Of a DNA stretch of 64,000 nucleotides, positions 25,855 through 40,700 are shown one piece after another. Under the pieces are notes generated by a model, which ran no database searches, was not told the DNA's origin, and saw only the letters and a list, made by a program, of their open reading frames with translations. The position numbers were made by a program, and so were the translations under genes. The first letter of the stretch is position 1. Every line of letters begins with the position of its first letter. Source of the stretch: Glossina fuscipes (taxonomy: Eukaryota > Arthropoda > Insecta > Diptera > Glossinidae); the NCBI RefSeq assembly GCF_014805625.2, contig NW_023998414.1, positions 36,788,427-36,852,426 on the forward strand, read 5' to 3'.

Positions 25855-26184
25855 TATATATACACACAAACAATTTTTTTTCTTTTTTAATTTAAATATA
25901 ATAGCAACAAAAAATGTAATGATATTACAAAATTATATAAAAAATTCTATTCATTTATTTTTATTCATTTATTTATTTTGTTTTTTGCTTAGGATAAACA
26001 TGTTGTAAAAACAAATTTATAACTTGCTGTTGTAGGAATATATTTTTGATTAAATTTTTGGTTGTTTGGTGGGGATAAGTTCAATGTATGTGGATTCGGA
26101 GATATTTTAGTGTTTTCAACACCGCTTTGGTTTCAATTACACATTTCTATAAAGTTTTCCATTTTCTTTTTTATACAATTTTCT

Positions 26185-26216
<32 letters not shown>

Positions 26217-26371
26217 GTTTTGCACATCTTCAAAATTAATTTTCAAAAAAAAAAATATATAATATAAAAATTATTTATGCTTTCATATAGATACAAAAAA
26301 ATAAAAAACAAAAAAACAACAAATAAAATATGGCAAGCAAAATATTACTAATTAATTATATTTTGTGTTTT

Positions 26372-26410
<39 letters not shown>

Positions 26411-29345
26411 TAATTCCTAGCGGAAAAAACTTATCATTGTAGTTACTTGTCTTATACATCAAGATACGAGCTCACTTTCTCAGCCGTTACACTTTGATGC
26501 ATTGAAAGGTACATTTAGAAGGACTTCATAACATATGTAGGATAAGAGTCAATTTTTAAAATTTTTCAAATTCTACCTGCTCTTTTCTCGCGCTACGGTA
26601 GCGAAAGTATTTGATACGTAATAAAAACGACTGAGTTTGTGCTACTGCAAAAAAAAAATTTCGTTCAGAGAAAGAAATATCACTGACAAAAACAACATCG
26701 GTGAGAGGGATTTGCTTAGAGAAAATCCAACGAAGCTAACTTTTCACTATTGACAAGAGATAGTAGAAACAATAATCAGGGGGAGCAATAAAATTTTTTA
26801 TCCACACAACTATGTATGAAGCGCAAGGATCATTGATCAACATTTGAAACATTGTGCAGATCTGTTCTAAAATTTATTGCACGCTTTTCATTACGATAAC
26901 CCCAAAAAATCTTCTTCTACGAAACGAAGACTTATCTCGGTCTCTCTGCAACCGATTTCAAGATAGTACTAGACTAGTAGGCAAAGCACTAAAAGATAAA
27001 GATTTAGACCTCGAATTGCATTTAACTTATATTAAATCGTCTTGTTTGGGTCTACTCTGTCGAGGACGCTGGTAGAGCCATTGACACACAAATTAACGGA
27101 GTCCAAAAGCTCCCAATTTGGGAGCAGATAATTTTATAAGGAACTTTTTTAAAAGTTCAATGCAGCTTTGCTCACAACAACAATTTTTCGACCACTTTTG
27201 CCTCTCATAAAAATAGGATAAGCAGTAGGAGGGTTTTTTGTTTTCTTTTATGTAATATTGCACGTCACAGTAACAGCTTTTTGCTAAAAACGTTATTGAA
27301 CATCCTTGGATAATCAATACGAAAAACACTAACATTCGTTATTGGTCAAGTTTAGTTGTAACGAACTTGAACTCCGTGGCTCATTAACGTAACGAATATC
27401 AATTTAGAGAGAGCACGAAATAGCATTAAATTTAAGCTTGAAAATCTTTACCAATCCATTTTATGGAGCAATTTTAGATAGTGTTTTTAATCGACTAACG
27501 TTTATCAAATTTCTTTTAATTTCCACTCACTAGACCTAACAACAATGTTTCACTATTTCACTATATTTTAAATTTTTATTCAGTATTAACTATTAATTAT
27601 AAAAAAAAAACAAAAAATGATTGAATAAATATTATTCAATGTTAAAGCAAGACGAAAAAAATGAAGGAAAAAAGATTCATTTACTTAAACTCCTGCCTCG
27701 AGGAGCTCGTCGATCGGCATTCGAAGTTCGATTAAGCTTTCTTGCTTTTCTTTTTTATTTTTTTTATTTTTTTCTACACAAATTTTTGATATTCAAAGCG
27801 TAACTTTAATAGACTGTCAAACAGATGGACATGTCAACATCGATTTTTCATAATCTTCATCCTTTCGTGCTTTAATCTTCTCTGCATTGGTTTGATCATT
27901 TTTTCCATCTATTTTTACCTTTCTTTCTTCCTTTTCTTTTTAGCCTTTCTTTCTCTCCCTTTTTCCACTTTGCATGTCATATTTTTTTTGTTTTTTCGCG
28001 TCCCTCTCACTTTCTCTTTTTTTCCCCCATTCCTTTTATATACATATATATATATATGTTTTTTTCGCAAATTATCGACTTCCATAAACGCGGAAATATA
28101 AATCGTATCCAACAATCAAGTACTTAGGATCTGCCACGGCTCATATATACGACGATACATATAAAGAATGTCCCAAAATTTATGCTAAACTTGAATTTGC
28201 CGTCATTCGCGCGGTAAAATGTAGCATTACACGAGAAATCAACTCATTTTGATTGTTGAACAATATTTTAAAAATAATAAAAGATTACCGGTCATAGTCC
28301 GTAGATTTCGTACAAAATGTGATCATAATAGCACATGTAGACGCCAATTTTTTTTTTTTTTTTTAAATATAGCTTAGAGGGAAAAACCTTATTTTCGAAT
28401 AAGATCTGTATTTATAATGGATCTCTTCTACCTCGATTTTCACTTCGATCGGTTGTCTTGATGGAAAGTATGCACATTTTACTCTTACCAATTATTGGAT
28501 GCGTGGTGGTACTCGAAAAAGTAATATGTCTTAGACAATTTGAATCGGTTATGAGGAGATTCTAAAGAGTACTAGCTTTACAGAGATGGCAAATAAAGAA
28601 TGAAATAAGTAATTTGTTCCAAAGTGCTCTACAACAAAATCATAAGATATCGCTATGCGGTATATCTGATGCAAAAATTATGTATCAACGCTAGACAAAT
28701 CCTCTCGATCGAAATCTTCTTAAGGTTTAAATTAAATTCTTAACGAGATCGCCGTGTAAACCTAGCTGCCTGCGCTAAATACCAGAGAATTTACAAATCT
28801 ACATCGATGAAAAGTCTCCGTGCACTCGGTTCGACAAACATATTGATTGTGTAATCAATGCACATAAGAAATAATAATAAGATCGAAATTTTGACCAAGT
28901 TCTACTGCTAGACAGTTTTTCGCAACAATTACTATTGCTTTTGGCTAAGATTCGCCGCATGACAGCCTAAAAGAAGATGCCCTTTAGTTGATAAACAGAC
29001 AAGTCTCATAAAAGTAGTAACCATGTTGACCATTGTCGGTCGGCCAGTTTATGAGAATAAGTTTTTAGTAGATATTGCAAAGAGATTCACATTTCATCTA
29101 ATTGATAAGATCAGCTTGCGTTCGCTAAAGATAAGATCATTTTTCTATCTAAATTTTTGAATGTATGAATGAATATCGTTCGTAAGCACGTCAGTTTATC
29201 AATAAAAAAAATAAAAATAATGAAATGAAAAGGACTACTATACGACACATACACACTAGCAAATTGTTACAATTCGCTCATTAAAAGTAGTAAACCATTT
29301 TGGCAAAGATCTTGTATTTATTTTGCTAATATTGAAGTGCTTTTG

Positions 29346-29377
<32 letters not shown>

Positions 29378-30992
29378 AATGTCATCACATGAAAATTTCT
29401 GAGCGAAATTTTTTTTTCTTTTAATTTATTGTATTTTTACATATACATTCAAAACTTTAAGCACAGCACTTACGCCTTCAAAGCAAAAACAAAAAAAAAA
29501 AAGAAAAATTACTATCATTTTATTTATAGCACGAATAGCTATTACGAATATATTGAAAATTTGTTATTGCAACAATTTTCTATGCTAAGAATTATTTAAA
29601 AACTATAAAGCTTATTGCGCTGAATATAAATCTATTTTTGGCAAACTATTCACTTTCAATAGCCGATGGGATAAGTTCAACAACTAACACGAAAAAAAAA
29701 AAAAAAAAAAAAAACAGAAAAAAAAGTCTCTAAATATTCTTTCAATTCTCTTCTCCACTATCTCCCTTTTTTCCATTTTTTTTTTTTTTTTTTTGGGGTT
29801 TTTTTTTTTTTTTTTTGTATTTTTCTTTCATTAAAATAATAATTTGGTAACTTTGGTGACTAGAACTGATAATTGGAGAAACAAAAAGGAAGAGAAAATA
29901 TTCATAAAGCAAACAACAAAAGAATAAAAAAAAATTATCATAATAAAAAAATTAAAATGAAGAATAATTACTTTGCGTGCAGGTGTACGTATACCGAAAT
30001 ACATAGATACGTAGGAATAGACCGTATAAGACAGTGACCCAGTTATTGTTGAGGATGCAAATGTAATACGTGGCGACAGAATATATCAATCGTAGAGAAA
30101 AATGAATAATTAAGATGGATTGCTGGTTAAGAGCATCATATAGCTTGTGAGATGCGGTCAAATTACTGTATTCATCCTCCATCCATATTATACTTTTGTA
30201 TCTATCTATCTATCTATCTGTCTGTTTGTCTGTTTGTCTGTTTGTCTGTTTGTCTGTCTATCTGTCTTTGTTAATGTTAATTTGGCTTTTGGATCATTGC
30301 TAGCCTTTAACGTATTATATATCACTGTCATCATTAATTGTAATTAATTTTCTATGTTTTCTAATTTAATGGTCTTGGCGGACAAAACGTTAGCTGAAGT
30401 TAAACCTATGGTGTTACTATTAGTACTACTATCGTTAGCGTTTGCACCAACATTCACCAATTGTATGCTGAGAAGCTCTTCAGCAGCATGGGTAGTTGCA
30501 GCAGCCGCAGCAGCAGCAGAAGCAGTACCAGAAACAGATGAAGATTTCGTCGGAGATAGATGCTCCTCTAATTTAATGGGCATAAGTTTGGCAAGGGTCT
30601 GTTTACGACGTTTATGCCCCGTTTTGGCACTTGAATGTTGTATATTATTGCGTCGAGCCCTACGTGCGCCAGTACCAATGACAAATGGCAATGGCATAGC
30701 TGTTCCAAGTTTTATATGACTGTTATTATGAATGATGTTATTGTTGTTGTTATTATTATTATTATTACTATTATTATTATTATTATTATTTGCTATTATA
30801 TCATTGTTATTATTATTATTATTGTTGCTATTAAATAAAATAGTACCAGTTGCCATATTGAAATGTGCTGGATTGGCTGTAGCAATGAATACCTTGGCCG
30901 TTGCTGTTTGCAAAGCATTTACACAACTACCGTTTGAATGATGACTAGAACTATGACCTAATCTAGATGCGTTTAATATTTGGCAACGAACT

Positions 30993-31027
<35 letters not shown>

Positions 31028-31284
31028 TTGATTGCCACAACCAACAACACCCGTATTACTGCTACCAACACCAACATTGCCAATGCAATTATTTATATTG
31101 CTAACACCAATACCATGTAATACAGTTTGTATAGGCGGTGAGCCGTGCGTTAGCAAACGATGATGATGATGATGATGATGATGACCGGCTGCAAATGGTG
31201 CTGCTGCCATAATTGAATAACACTGAAATTGATTGCTACCGTTGCCATGACTCTGATTATTATTATTGCTATTACTATTATTTC

Positions 31285-31332
<48 letters not shown>

Positions 31333-34300
31333 CATTGTTATTATTATTATTATTATTGTTGTTGTTGTTTGTATTACCGACATTGGACGATGAGCTGTTC
31401 TTGATGTTGTGACTGACGTTGCTGGCGATAGCTGAATCAGAGCCACTACTATTACTATTTACACTACCACTACTACTATTGTTGTTATTATTATGACTAT
31501 GTGTAGAATCTACCTGCATGGGTGTGATGCAGACAGTGCCATCGCTATTTGTGTGTATCTGCTGTATATTGGCCATCATCGATTGATACATGGATGCTGA
31601 AACCGGTACCGTTATCATGTTTCCAACTGAAACTGGATAACCTGAAAGTGAGAAAGTATTAAAAAAGAAATGTAAGCAATTTCAGGTAATTTAATTAGAC
31701 ACACTATTTGTACATAAAAACACGAAGCAGGCACAAGCAATCTTATCCGTTAAGCGAGAATTGTTTACCCGCCAATTTTCAGTTATCGCGAATTATGCTT
31801 ACTTTCAAAGCTCGTCAGTGAAATCAAATTACAAAATTCTATATAAACTTTGGCAAAAATACCACAACAACACCTACCGTGTAAATCAAAATAAATCAAG
31901 ACGAAAAAATAGGAAGACAGATAAACCGTATGGCCATGCCGTAAGTGCTTGCAAAGGATGATCTTAAGGTCTTACGCCTAATAAAAAGCAAACCTTAATA
32001 ATGGCTACACACCTAATTCTCTTTTTACACGAATTTCTTTTACATGAAATTTCATTTAACACACGTTAAAACGACAAAATTCTTTTCAATATTCTATAAA
32101 TATTTTTGACGAGGTTTTTTTAGTGAATTTTTTTAATTAATTTTTTTTTGTTGATATTTCTATGAATTTTTCCATTCTCACAAATATGCATTCGTGTCGT
32201 ATTTTTCACAATTCAGTTAGATTGTACCTCCCCGGATTTCCCGAATTATGCATGTAAGGTGTAATGTATGTTTTACGCAATTTAGTTTCGTTTTTCAAGA
32301 TATAATTTATTTTTTATATTATAACATTTAATGAATTAAAATGTGTGAGCACAAAATATAGGCTTAAATGAAATCTAATAAGAGTTTTTTTCCCCCCATT
32401 TAGCCAATATCTTTTTTTACACGAATTTTTTGATAACATATCTATCGTGTAAAAAGGGAATTAGATGTAATGAGAGAATATCAGCCCGAATTGCGTAAAT
32501 TAAAAATGAATTAAACTTGGGAAGTCGAATCGAAGCGTTCAAATACATAAGTCTTTCAACCACCTTCGAATTATTGTTTATAGCGTTTCTGAGGTATGTT
32601 GCAAACAAAATAATGAAATCAGCATAGCCGCAATCTCTAAGAAATTGTTATAAGGATTAAAAAAAAAAAAGTGGAAAAATAAAATAAAACTTTTTCATTC
32701 AAATTGTACGCTTAACAATTACCATACAGAAGTTGATTTATATATGTTGCAGGTATATGCACAGAAATACCCACGCATAAGTGTATGTATATATATGAAT
32801 GATTCTGTTTGATTTTAGTCATAATAATATTCTTTTTTTTTTTTTTTGTTTTACATTGAATAAAATAAAATTTTATAAATTTCATATTCTTTTATAAAAA
32901 CTTTTTTATGCTGGATTTCATAATAAATTGAATTAATTGAAATTTATATTAAAGCCCGGATAAGTAAAATTTTAATTTTTATTTTTTCTATTATTTAACA
33001 TTTACGCTTTGAAGCTTATCAAAGAGACGAAATTTCGCAGTTTTTTTCTAAAGCTGCATCATCAAAACAAATATATATATATATATATACATTAAATTTA
33101 TCAGTTGGGTAGTAATAATCTAAAGAATTCGTTAAGTGAAATCACGATTGCAGCTGAGTTTGAATTCAGGTATTTAAATAACACATTCCATACGGACGAT
33201 AGATTTGACAGATAGATAAGCGACGAACCGATGACTAAATAATTGCTATTGATAATCATAACGAATAAGGGTAAAATGTCTCGAGCGGATATGAAATCAG
33301 TTTATCAGGCATTAGATCCGATTAAATACTTATAACGGTTCACTTAATCGCTTCGATTATTTAGATCAAGAGAAGGCTTATTGTCTGATCAGATTCATTA
33401 GTGAGGATAAATATGTAAAGAAAAAAAGAAACCTGAATAACTATTGCATTTATACCGAATCTTATCACCTTGTACTCAAGCATTTGAAACGAATGAAAGA
33501 GTGCAGGAGAGGAAGGTATAACAAACTACTCTTTTCCTTGGGCATTGTAAGGCGCTTGGGTTGTTGATCCGTCCGCTATTTTATCCATCGCAACAAAAAG
33601 TTATTTTAATAAACGGCCATATACACGGAGGAGATAGATCAACACTAGTCCCGTCGAAAGCGAAAAAGATTGACATGAGCTCATATCCGCGATTGCTATA
33701 ATTGCTTCAGTGGGTCCAAAAACATCGAAGACAAATAACTTAGATCAATTCACGACATACGATTTGTTTCTAAATTTCATGATCACATAAAGATAAATTC
33801 AAATTCCAAGAAGATCTCAATCATATCAAATCTCATATGTTCTTTAAGGAGCATTTAAAATTTCAAACTACATATATTGCACGAGCGGACGCGTGATATC
33901 AAAAGAGTCATCTTAATTTCAATATAATTACTTATCTTTTTATACACAATGTCTCTGACATCACATGTCATTATTCAGATTTTGAATTTTAAATTCGTTC
34001 TTGTACGCAATATCATAAGGGGCCGTTTAATGTGTGTGTGTGTGTGTGTGTGTTTGTGCGTGTTTGTGCGTATTTGTGCGTGTACTTGGTAAATCGTTCC
34101 AAATACGGCACTCACGATCCAAATGTCATTCATTTGGGTAATTGCTCCTGCGGCTAAGAAGTTCTCTACTTTTCATGCGTTGTGCAACGCTCAGAGCTAT
34201 ACATCAAGTACCGCTCGATATACAATCTTAATTGACAAGGAATTTCATATGTAATGTTGTGACGTGTCTCCAAACTTATATATTATTTTCTTTTTATATA

Positions 34301-37300
34301 AAGGATACTGAACTAAAGAATATTAGTATGTGACCCGCCACCCAGAAATCACATAAAGACGGCTTCGTTTTTAATAGTTTCTGGTGAAAATTAGTCCACC
34401 GTAGATATTTGTTATATGAAGTTGGACCAGATGCGTATACTTTTCGCCCTTTTTTTTTTTTTTTTTGTATTTTATAAATGGAATAAATAAATTTACCCGC
34501 CGCAGGTATAGTTTTTAAGCTTTTGATGAATCCCTAATTATACCTTACATCACTTGTAGTAATGATATAGCAAGTTTAGAACGGATCAGAATGATTTGAA
34601 ATAGTCTTGGCTTTTCTGTTCGCCTGTAGGCTAAACTACAAGTCGATACCTTTGAGATGTTTAAAGAAATTGATATATTTTGCTCCACATATCTAATCGT
34701 ATCAAAAATTAATCGAGCAGAGCATTCTCACTCCTCACTCGTCATATGCTTGCAAGCTTGCAAAAGTTTTTATATATAAAGAAAAAAAAAAAACATTATT
34801 TGCGCAATATTTCGATAGATAAAACGGGGATGAAAAATGTGAATTGGATAGGAAGAGTATGCTTTAAATACCTTCTCATGTCCTACAAGACAACAAACCT
34901 TAATTTTTAATTTTTTTTTTTTTATTCGTTATTCTTTAAACACTGTACTTTACTTTAGAAGACTGTAGTGCTAGGTATTCAATATTCGATCTTATCCGAC
35001 TATAATGTTCTAATAAAACGCTTGAAATAGTTTATTAGAAATGGATGAAAATGTTCATTGAATCATTAAGATATTCAAATACATTGGAGACGTTATTGTA
35101 ACAAGTTTATGCAGAAGCAAACTTAACAAGGTCGCATTTATTTTTCCAATAAAAATCTTTGTTTGCCTTCGAAACCTCGATTCGAGAGATTAACTCAAAT
35201 ATTTCATCGTTCGTAATTAGAAATTGTTGATTGAGTTGTTTTTAATAAATAAACTAACTTAATGATAAGAAACGAACGAACTTTTCCATTAAATTCATTC
35301 TTTACTTGCTTGCATCCTGCTAAGATTTTTCGAATTGTTCCGTCGTTCAGTTTAATTTTTAATATTCAAAGTATAACAATCTCTCTCAATGGAATAGCGG
35401 CGTGTAAACTCAACATGAAAATAATTCAAATTTTGTTTATAACTCTTATTGTGTATTGTTTGTATAATGAAGCGTCATCTGTACGCGGCAGTATACGTCG
35501 CAGTGCCGTTAATTTAAATGATTCTGATGAAGACGATCACGATAACGACGAGAATGGTGATGACGATAACAACAATGATGATGACAATGATGATGATGAT
35601 GATGATGATAATAATAATGATAAGAAAAACGCAATTGAAATAGACGCAAGCAAAGAGCAATTACCTATAGCATCAATTAAATCGCGTGCAATAGCTATGG
35701 ATCGCGATCTATGTCGGATATTATCACGTTACCATCCGCATTATCCTCGCTGTTATAATTATTGTGAAAAACTCGGTCACTGGATGGGCATGTGTGTACG
35801 CAACAGTTGCCATTGTTATTCATAATTAAAACATTAATTGAAAACTTTGTCATTCAAAATTAAACAAACGTAAAAAGATTAACGTTTACCTCTTTACCTC
35901 TTTACTATTGCTTTTCCTATGCCGCTAGCTAGAATCATTTCATGTTTTCATGTGATCATATAATAAAGTGCCTAAGGGTCCTTCCTAACTTCAAACAAAT
36001 ATAAAAAGACCTTAATCTACAGTCGTGTGAAAAAGGTGCCATCACAATTATTTGAAAGGTGCAGGCAAAGCCTAATCTAAAATGCGTTAAGGTGCACACG
36101 AATTACGACAAGAAAATTTTTCCAGATTGATTTTTTAAGGAAACTAACTAAACCATTCTCACAATAAATTTTACACAGAATTTCAAATCACTCTAATTAG
36201 AAACTCATGAAGAGAGGACTTTACTGTGAGGGTTGTTTTAACCACACAAAGAAAAAGTCTTTTAATAATATATAAGAAATCAAATATTATCTCTCTTTCT
36301 CTTTCTCTTTCTCTCTCTCTCTTTCTCACTCTCTTTGTCTCTCTCTCTCTCTCTCTCTATTTTCTCGCTATTGCTCTCCTTCCCTCTCTCACCCCTTCTC
36401 TTCCGATCCTTCTCTGATCCGACTGCTTTCCTCTCAGCCAACTAAATTTAGAAATATATAGCAAAAAAAAAAAAAAAATTGCTCTAATTTCATTATGACT
36501 CAAATCAACTTTCTGCTCTTAAAAGAAAACCATCTTGATAAGCAGATCTTCTGCAGTACAAAGTATATTAAATTTGTACGAACGAATATAGTATACAGGG
36601 GAACTTAAGACACCTTAACACCTTTTATTATGCCGCAAAATGATTCTGAATCGATCTAAGCCCGTCTATCCTTCTGACAAGATATTGTGTATATGGGGCG
36701 GACCAGTTTTTCGATGTTTTATTTTGAAAAGTCGTTTCATGGGAGTAAATTGCAATTTAAAAAAAATTCTCGACAACAGTCGGTGAGTAATAGTACTGCA
36801 ACGTTCGAAATTGATTTAAAAAATTTGATTCGATTAGAGTCATTTTTCGAACTTCCTCTCATATAACCGTTTCTATGAAAATCGAAACTTTTTATGGTGA
36901 GAAGGTATAAATTGATATATTTCAATGGTGAAAATCGATTCATAATAGTCAATTGACAAAGAAAGGAATTTGGGATCACGTAGGTCTACATTTGGATATC
37001 ATTGCATGTAAGAATTGTCGGAATATATAAACCTTTACATGCCAAAAATGCCAGATCATTAATGTTTTTCGATGAAAATTTATTCGTGATAGTGAGTTGA
37101 CTTAAAACTTAAGTGGACCATGTTTAAACCATATAGGTCTAATTGTAGGACCCCACTCCATATGTATAAGATATCTCATGAATACTAAGTCCTTCAGAAA
37201 TAGGTTTAATTTTTAACATTTTAAATTTTAAGAAGTAAATTAGGTCTGCAAAATTTGGATGACATCATATGATGTTTTGGGCATCCTTCAATATTGCGGG

Positions 37301-37747
37301 CTTTCATGACACGCATGCCTTTGCTTGAAAATAATGTATAATTTTTCATGTATTATAGCCAAAACGAGTGAACTGTTTTGTACTAGGCGAAGTGTAGTGT
37401 AGGATAGGTGATCGTCGACCTTATTCGAATGTAACGACGTTACTTGTTAATTCTTACTCTAGAAAAATTTTTGAAAGCCATTGTCACTTCCTTGAAATCG
37501 GAATAGTTTCTCAAAGCAGTGAAATTAGCAGATTCAACGAACTTATTTTCGGCTTTTGGATTCTTTATCATTATAAAAAGTATAATTTCCTTAATCCGCC
37601 TGAGTAGCCGAAGGGGTGGAATCTCGACTAGCAAGTCAATGGTCGTGGGTTCGAATCTCAAGTGCGGTACAGTTTTTAATAAAAGCCGATAGCCTTAGAT
37701 GCTAGTGCTTTTAAGAGTTTAGTCTTAGAATTTATTTCTGTGGCGAA

Positions 37748-37781
<34 letters not shown>

Positions 37782-40700
37782 TTTCCTTAAGAGCTAAGGA
37801 TGCCTATGTCTAATCTAATACTTTTTACTTGATTTGATAGTTTTTATTTTTAAAAATTATTTATGTATCATTTTCTACGCAACACTGTATGCATAAGCAC
37901 TTTTAACCGCATAGTTCGATTTTCTAATTGCGCAAAAAAACGCAAACATTTATTTATATGAATTTTTCATTATAGAATGAATTTCCACTTCCGTGGATTT
38001 AATGCAGCAGCAGTTAATTCGATAAATTCCTTTCATAACAAAATCGACACCTGTGATAGACGAGAAGAGCAAAACAAGAGAAGATTCAAACGCAATTAGT
38101 TTATTAGCATTTCGATAACCTATTACTGATTATTCCTTTTAGTCAGCGAAGCAATTTTCACCTTGCGATTCTAATACATGAAGTCTTATATACATTGTTA
38201 AGCTGTTTTAATTATATTAAATTATATTAAATTAGGTACCGCAACCTTAGGCTTAATTCAAAAAACACGCATGAAGCTCAGCTTGATCAGCTTAATCTTC
38301 TCACAGTAGAGAAGAAACCCGGACGAAACAGACAGACAAACGGTTAACATATATTTTTAGCTCAGTAACTTGCAAACTGCAACAAATTTCACGGAATGGA
38401 AACTTAACCGAATCTTATAGAATTGACGTATGCGTCGCATCATTAAAAAAGAGGATTAAAAACTTGCACATGACGTTTATAGTCGAAATTCTCTCTTATC
38501 TAATAATCGGCGTTACCCGACTGTACTGTTCTTAACTCCGCTTGCCTTTTATGCTTACATATATGACATATATAACTTTTTCGAATATTATTTAAGCGGT
38601 AAAGATGCAGCCAACAATCGAAAAAAGGGCGTTTTTTACCAATTTCTTTACGAAAGATGAAAAGTTAGTAGAATAATAATATTAAGCGAATATTTAATTA
38701 TTAAAATAAATATGTTTTTTTTGTTTTAAATATTAAAAAACGGCAATGTCGGAGCCATTCTCGTGAAACCCTATCAATGCTCCTGATTCTATGCTACCCA
38801 GTATAAATGGTTCAAATTTGAATTAAAAAAAAAACAAAACAAAAAATCATTTAATATCGAGTCCATGCCTATAGTTAGTGAAATACATCAAATTTTTCGA
38901 AAATATTGATTTTTGTATAGTTGACGAGTATTTAAATATAAAACTTGAACTTTCAATACAAAAAAAGAGCAAATTTTTATTGAGGAAATTTTCATGAAAT
39001 CGAAAACATTCAAAATGTCGTAGAGAAATCGTCTGAATCATTCACATCTCATAGTGTCTGTAATTTGAAAACCAACTCCCTTCGAAAACCAATTAAACTA
39101 AGTAACTATTAGGTGAGTAGTTCAAATCTTTCCAAAATTTTGCCAAGCAATTTGATTTCTATATTATAGTGAGAAGAAGCAATGAAAGTTTATTAACAAT
39201 TTCAATAGTAGTTCAAGCGTTTTATGTTCGCAGAACATAAATTTGAAAGTTGACAAATAAGAAAATCGCTTATACCCGTCATCGCTATCCGATAAAAAAA
39301 AAAGACTAAAAACAAGAAAAAAACACTAAATATTTTATATTATAGAATATTACGTAGGCGTGGCTGATTTTTCCCATTTTTATACAAGTACTGCGAGACA
39401 AGTCAAAGGATATAAATGCAAAATTTTTATCGTTGTATCTGTTGTAAAAAACAATTGTTGTTTGTTTTTTAAAAGAGAGAGAGATGGTCTCCTCAGGTCA
39501 TGTTGTACTAAGGTTGTGTCCGATTGTCCGAATTGGGCCCGAATCTCAATACTAAATTGTGAACAATCTTTCTGTGAAATTTGACGCAGAATGTTGCAGA
39601 ATTTTTACAACAAACATTATTAGACAGACTGACGGATATATAAAATCGATTTAAAATTTAGTATGTGACCAAGAATATTTATATTTAATGGAGTCTTAAA
39701 AGCTTTTAAACTGGATATTGCAAACGTTTTCACAAAACGATTATAGCACTTTCGTCCTTTGGCGATGGGTATAAAAATAAATTTTTTCATATAATTTTAA
39801 TTAACCAACCTGTGAACTTGTATCCCTAATAGTATGTAAAGTTCTCTCTGAAGCTTTGTTTTTTTTTTTTTTTTTTTTTTAAATTAAATGCTTGATGAAT
39901 AGCATTGCTCGCACATAAACCTATTTGTACACGTAGAAAACGAACAAATGACAAACAAGACTATATTGGTGTTGTAATTCTTCGACTTTTTCAAGGACAA
40001 TTAAGGATGTGTAAGAATCATTTTATAATTTCGTTTCAAATTCAAGAAAATTGATAGCTTGACTTAGCGAGCTAAGAATTGTGAAAAGATATACACATGA
40101 CCGTCCACCGATTAGCCATTTTTTATCGAAAATATTACCTGGATACCTGGACACAGGCCTCACACTGGCAGATAGAGAAGTTTAGATCAATTCAGAAAAT
40201 GCTTATGAATCGATCGCTATAATAAAAGATGATGATTCCATCACAAATATATAAATATATAAAGTTGAATATACTCCATATGGCAAGTGTTGCAGTAAGA
40301 CAATTCTCAATAGACAAATAAAATAAAAAATTCAAACACGAATTTTGAGTTTATGTTTTATTTTCAATTTCTATATCTCTATCAATAAGTGAGTAATAAT
40401 TTTGTTATTAAAATATTATGCCGTAGCGGCGTGTACGTGATTATGCAATTCGCAAATTTGATAAAATGAATCGATAGCGAAACCTTCGATTTCTGTTCAA
40501 AACGAAATTTCCCAAATTAAATGCAAGTAAAGCAAACTTATGTACAGTGGAATCGCTGCGTGAAATATTGGAAGAAAATGCGATAATTCGTTAACTGTTC
40601 GTTTTGATCGTTAGCAAGTAAAGCGAGAATTTTACTCAAATCGAGACAATTAAATTGCAATATTCGAAGCTAAGTAATCGAGAGGAAGAGATTCGAGCTT

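Larger units (their letters stand above)
18539..31513 (-). other. ewg last intron (about 13 kb), skipped or retained at its 5' end
   Basis: Bounded by CAG|GTAGAT and ATTTCAG|GTTGAA. It holds a dead R1-type retrotransposon, family A and B repeats, a CT-flanked 1-kb repeat and many poly(A)/poly(T) runs. Its first 1.17 kb is open in frame with exon 6. U-rich minus-strand tracts follow the open frame, for example the complement of the A-run at 29693-29714, of the kind that could serve ELAV-type regulation. That role is inference. Confidence 0.7.

Noticed and set aside
30635..30941. Leu/Ile-rich + strand ORFs
   Set aside because: Antisense of the AAT repeats that encode the Asn runs of the ewg read-through exon.
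34826..34836. NF-kB-like GGGGATGAAA upstream of the defensin-like gene
   Set aside because: The 3' half lacks the pyrimidines of the kB consensus and it is almost 600 bp away, so it is not supported as a site.
35262..35414. Upstream in-frame ATG for the defensin-like gene
   Set aside because: It would add 51 residues without a signal peptide in front of a good internal signal sequence at 35415. Secretion makes the later start far more likely.
36737..36979. 80-codon minus-strand ORF duplicated at 22717-22968
   Set aside because: Duplicated because it lies in the 1-kb repeat. Similarity between the copies is at DNA level, not protein-level conservation.
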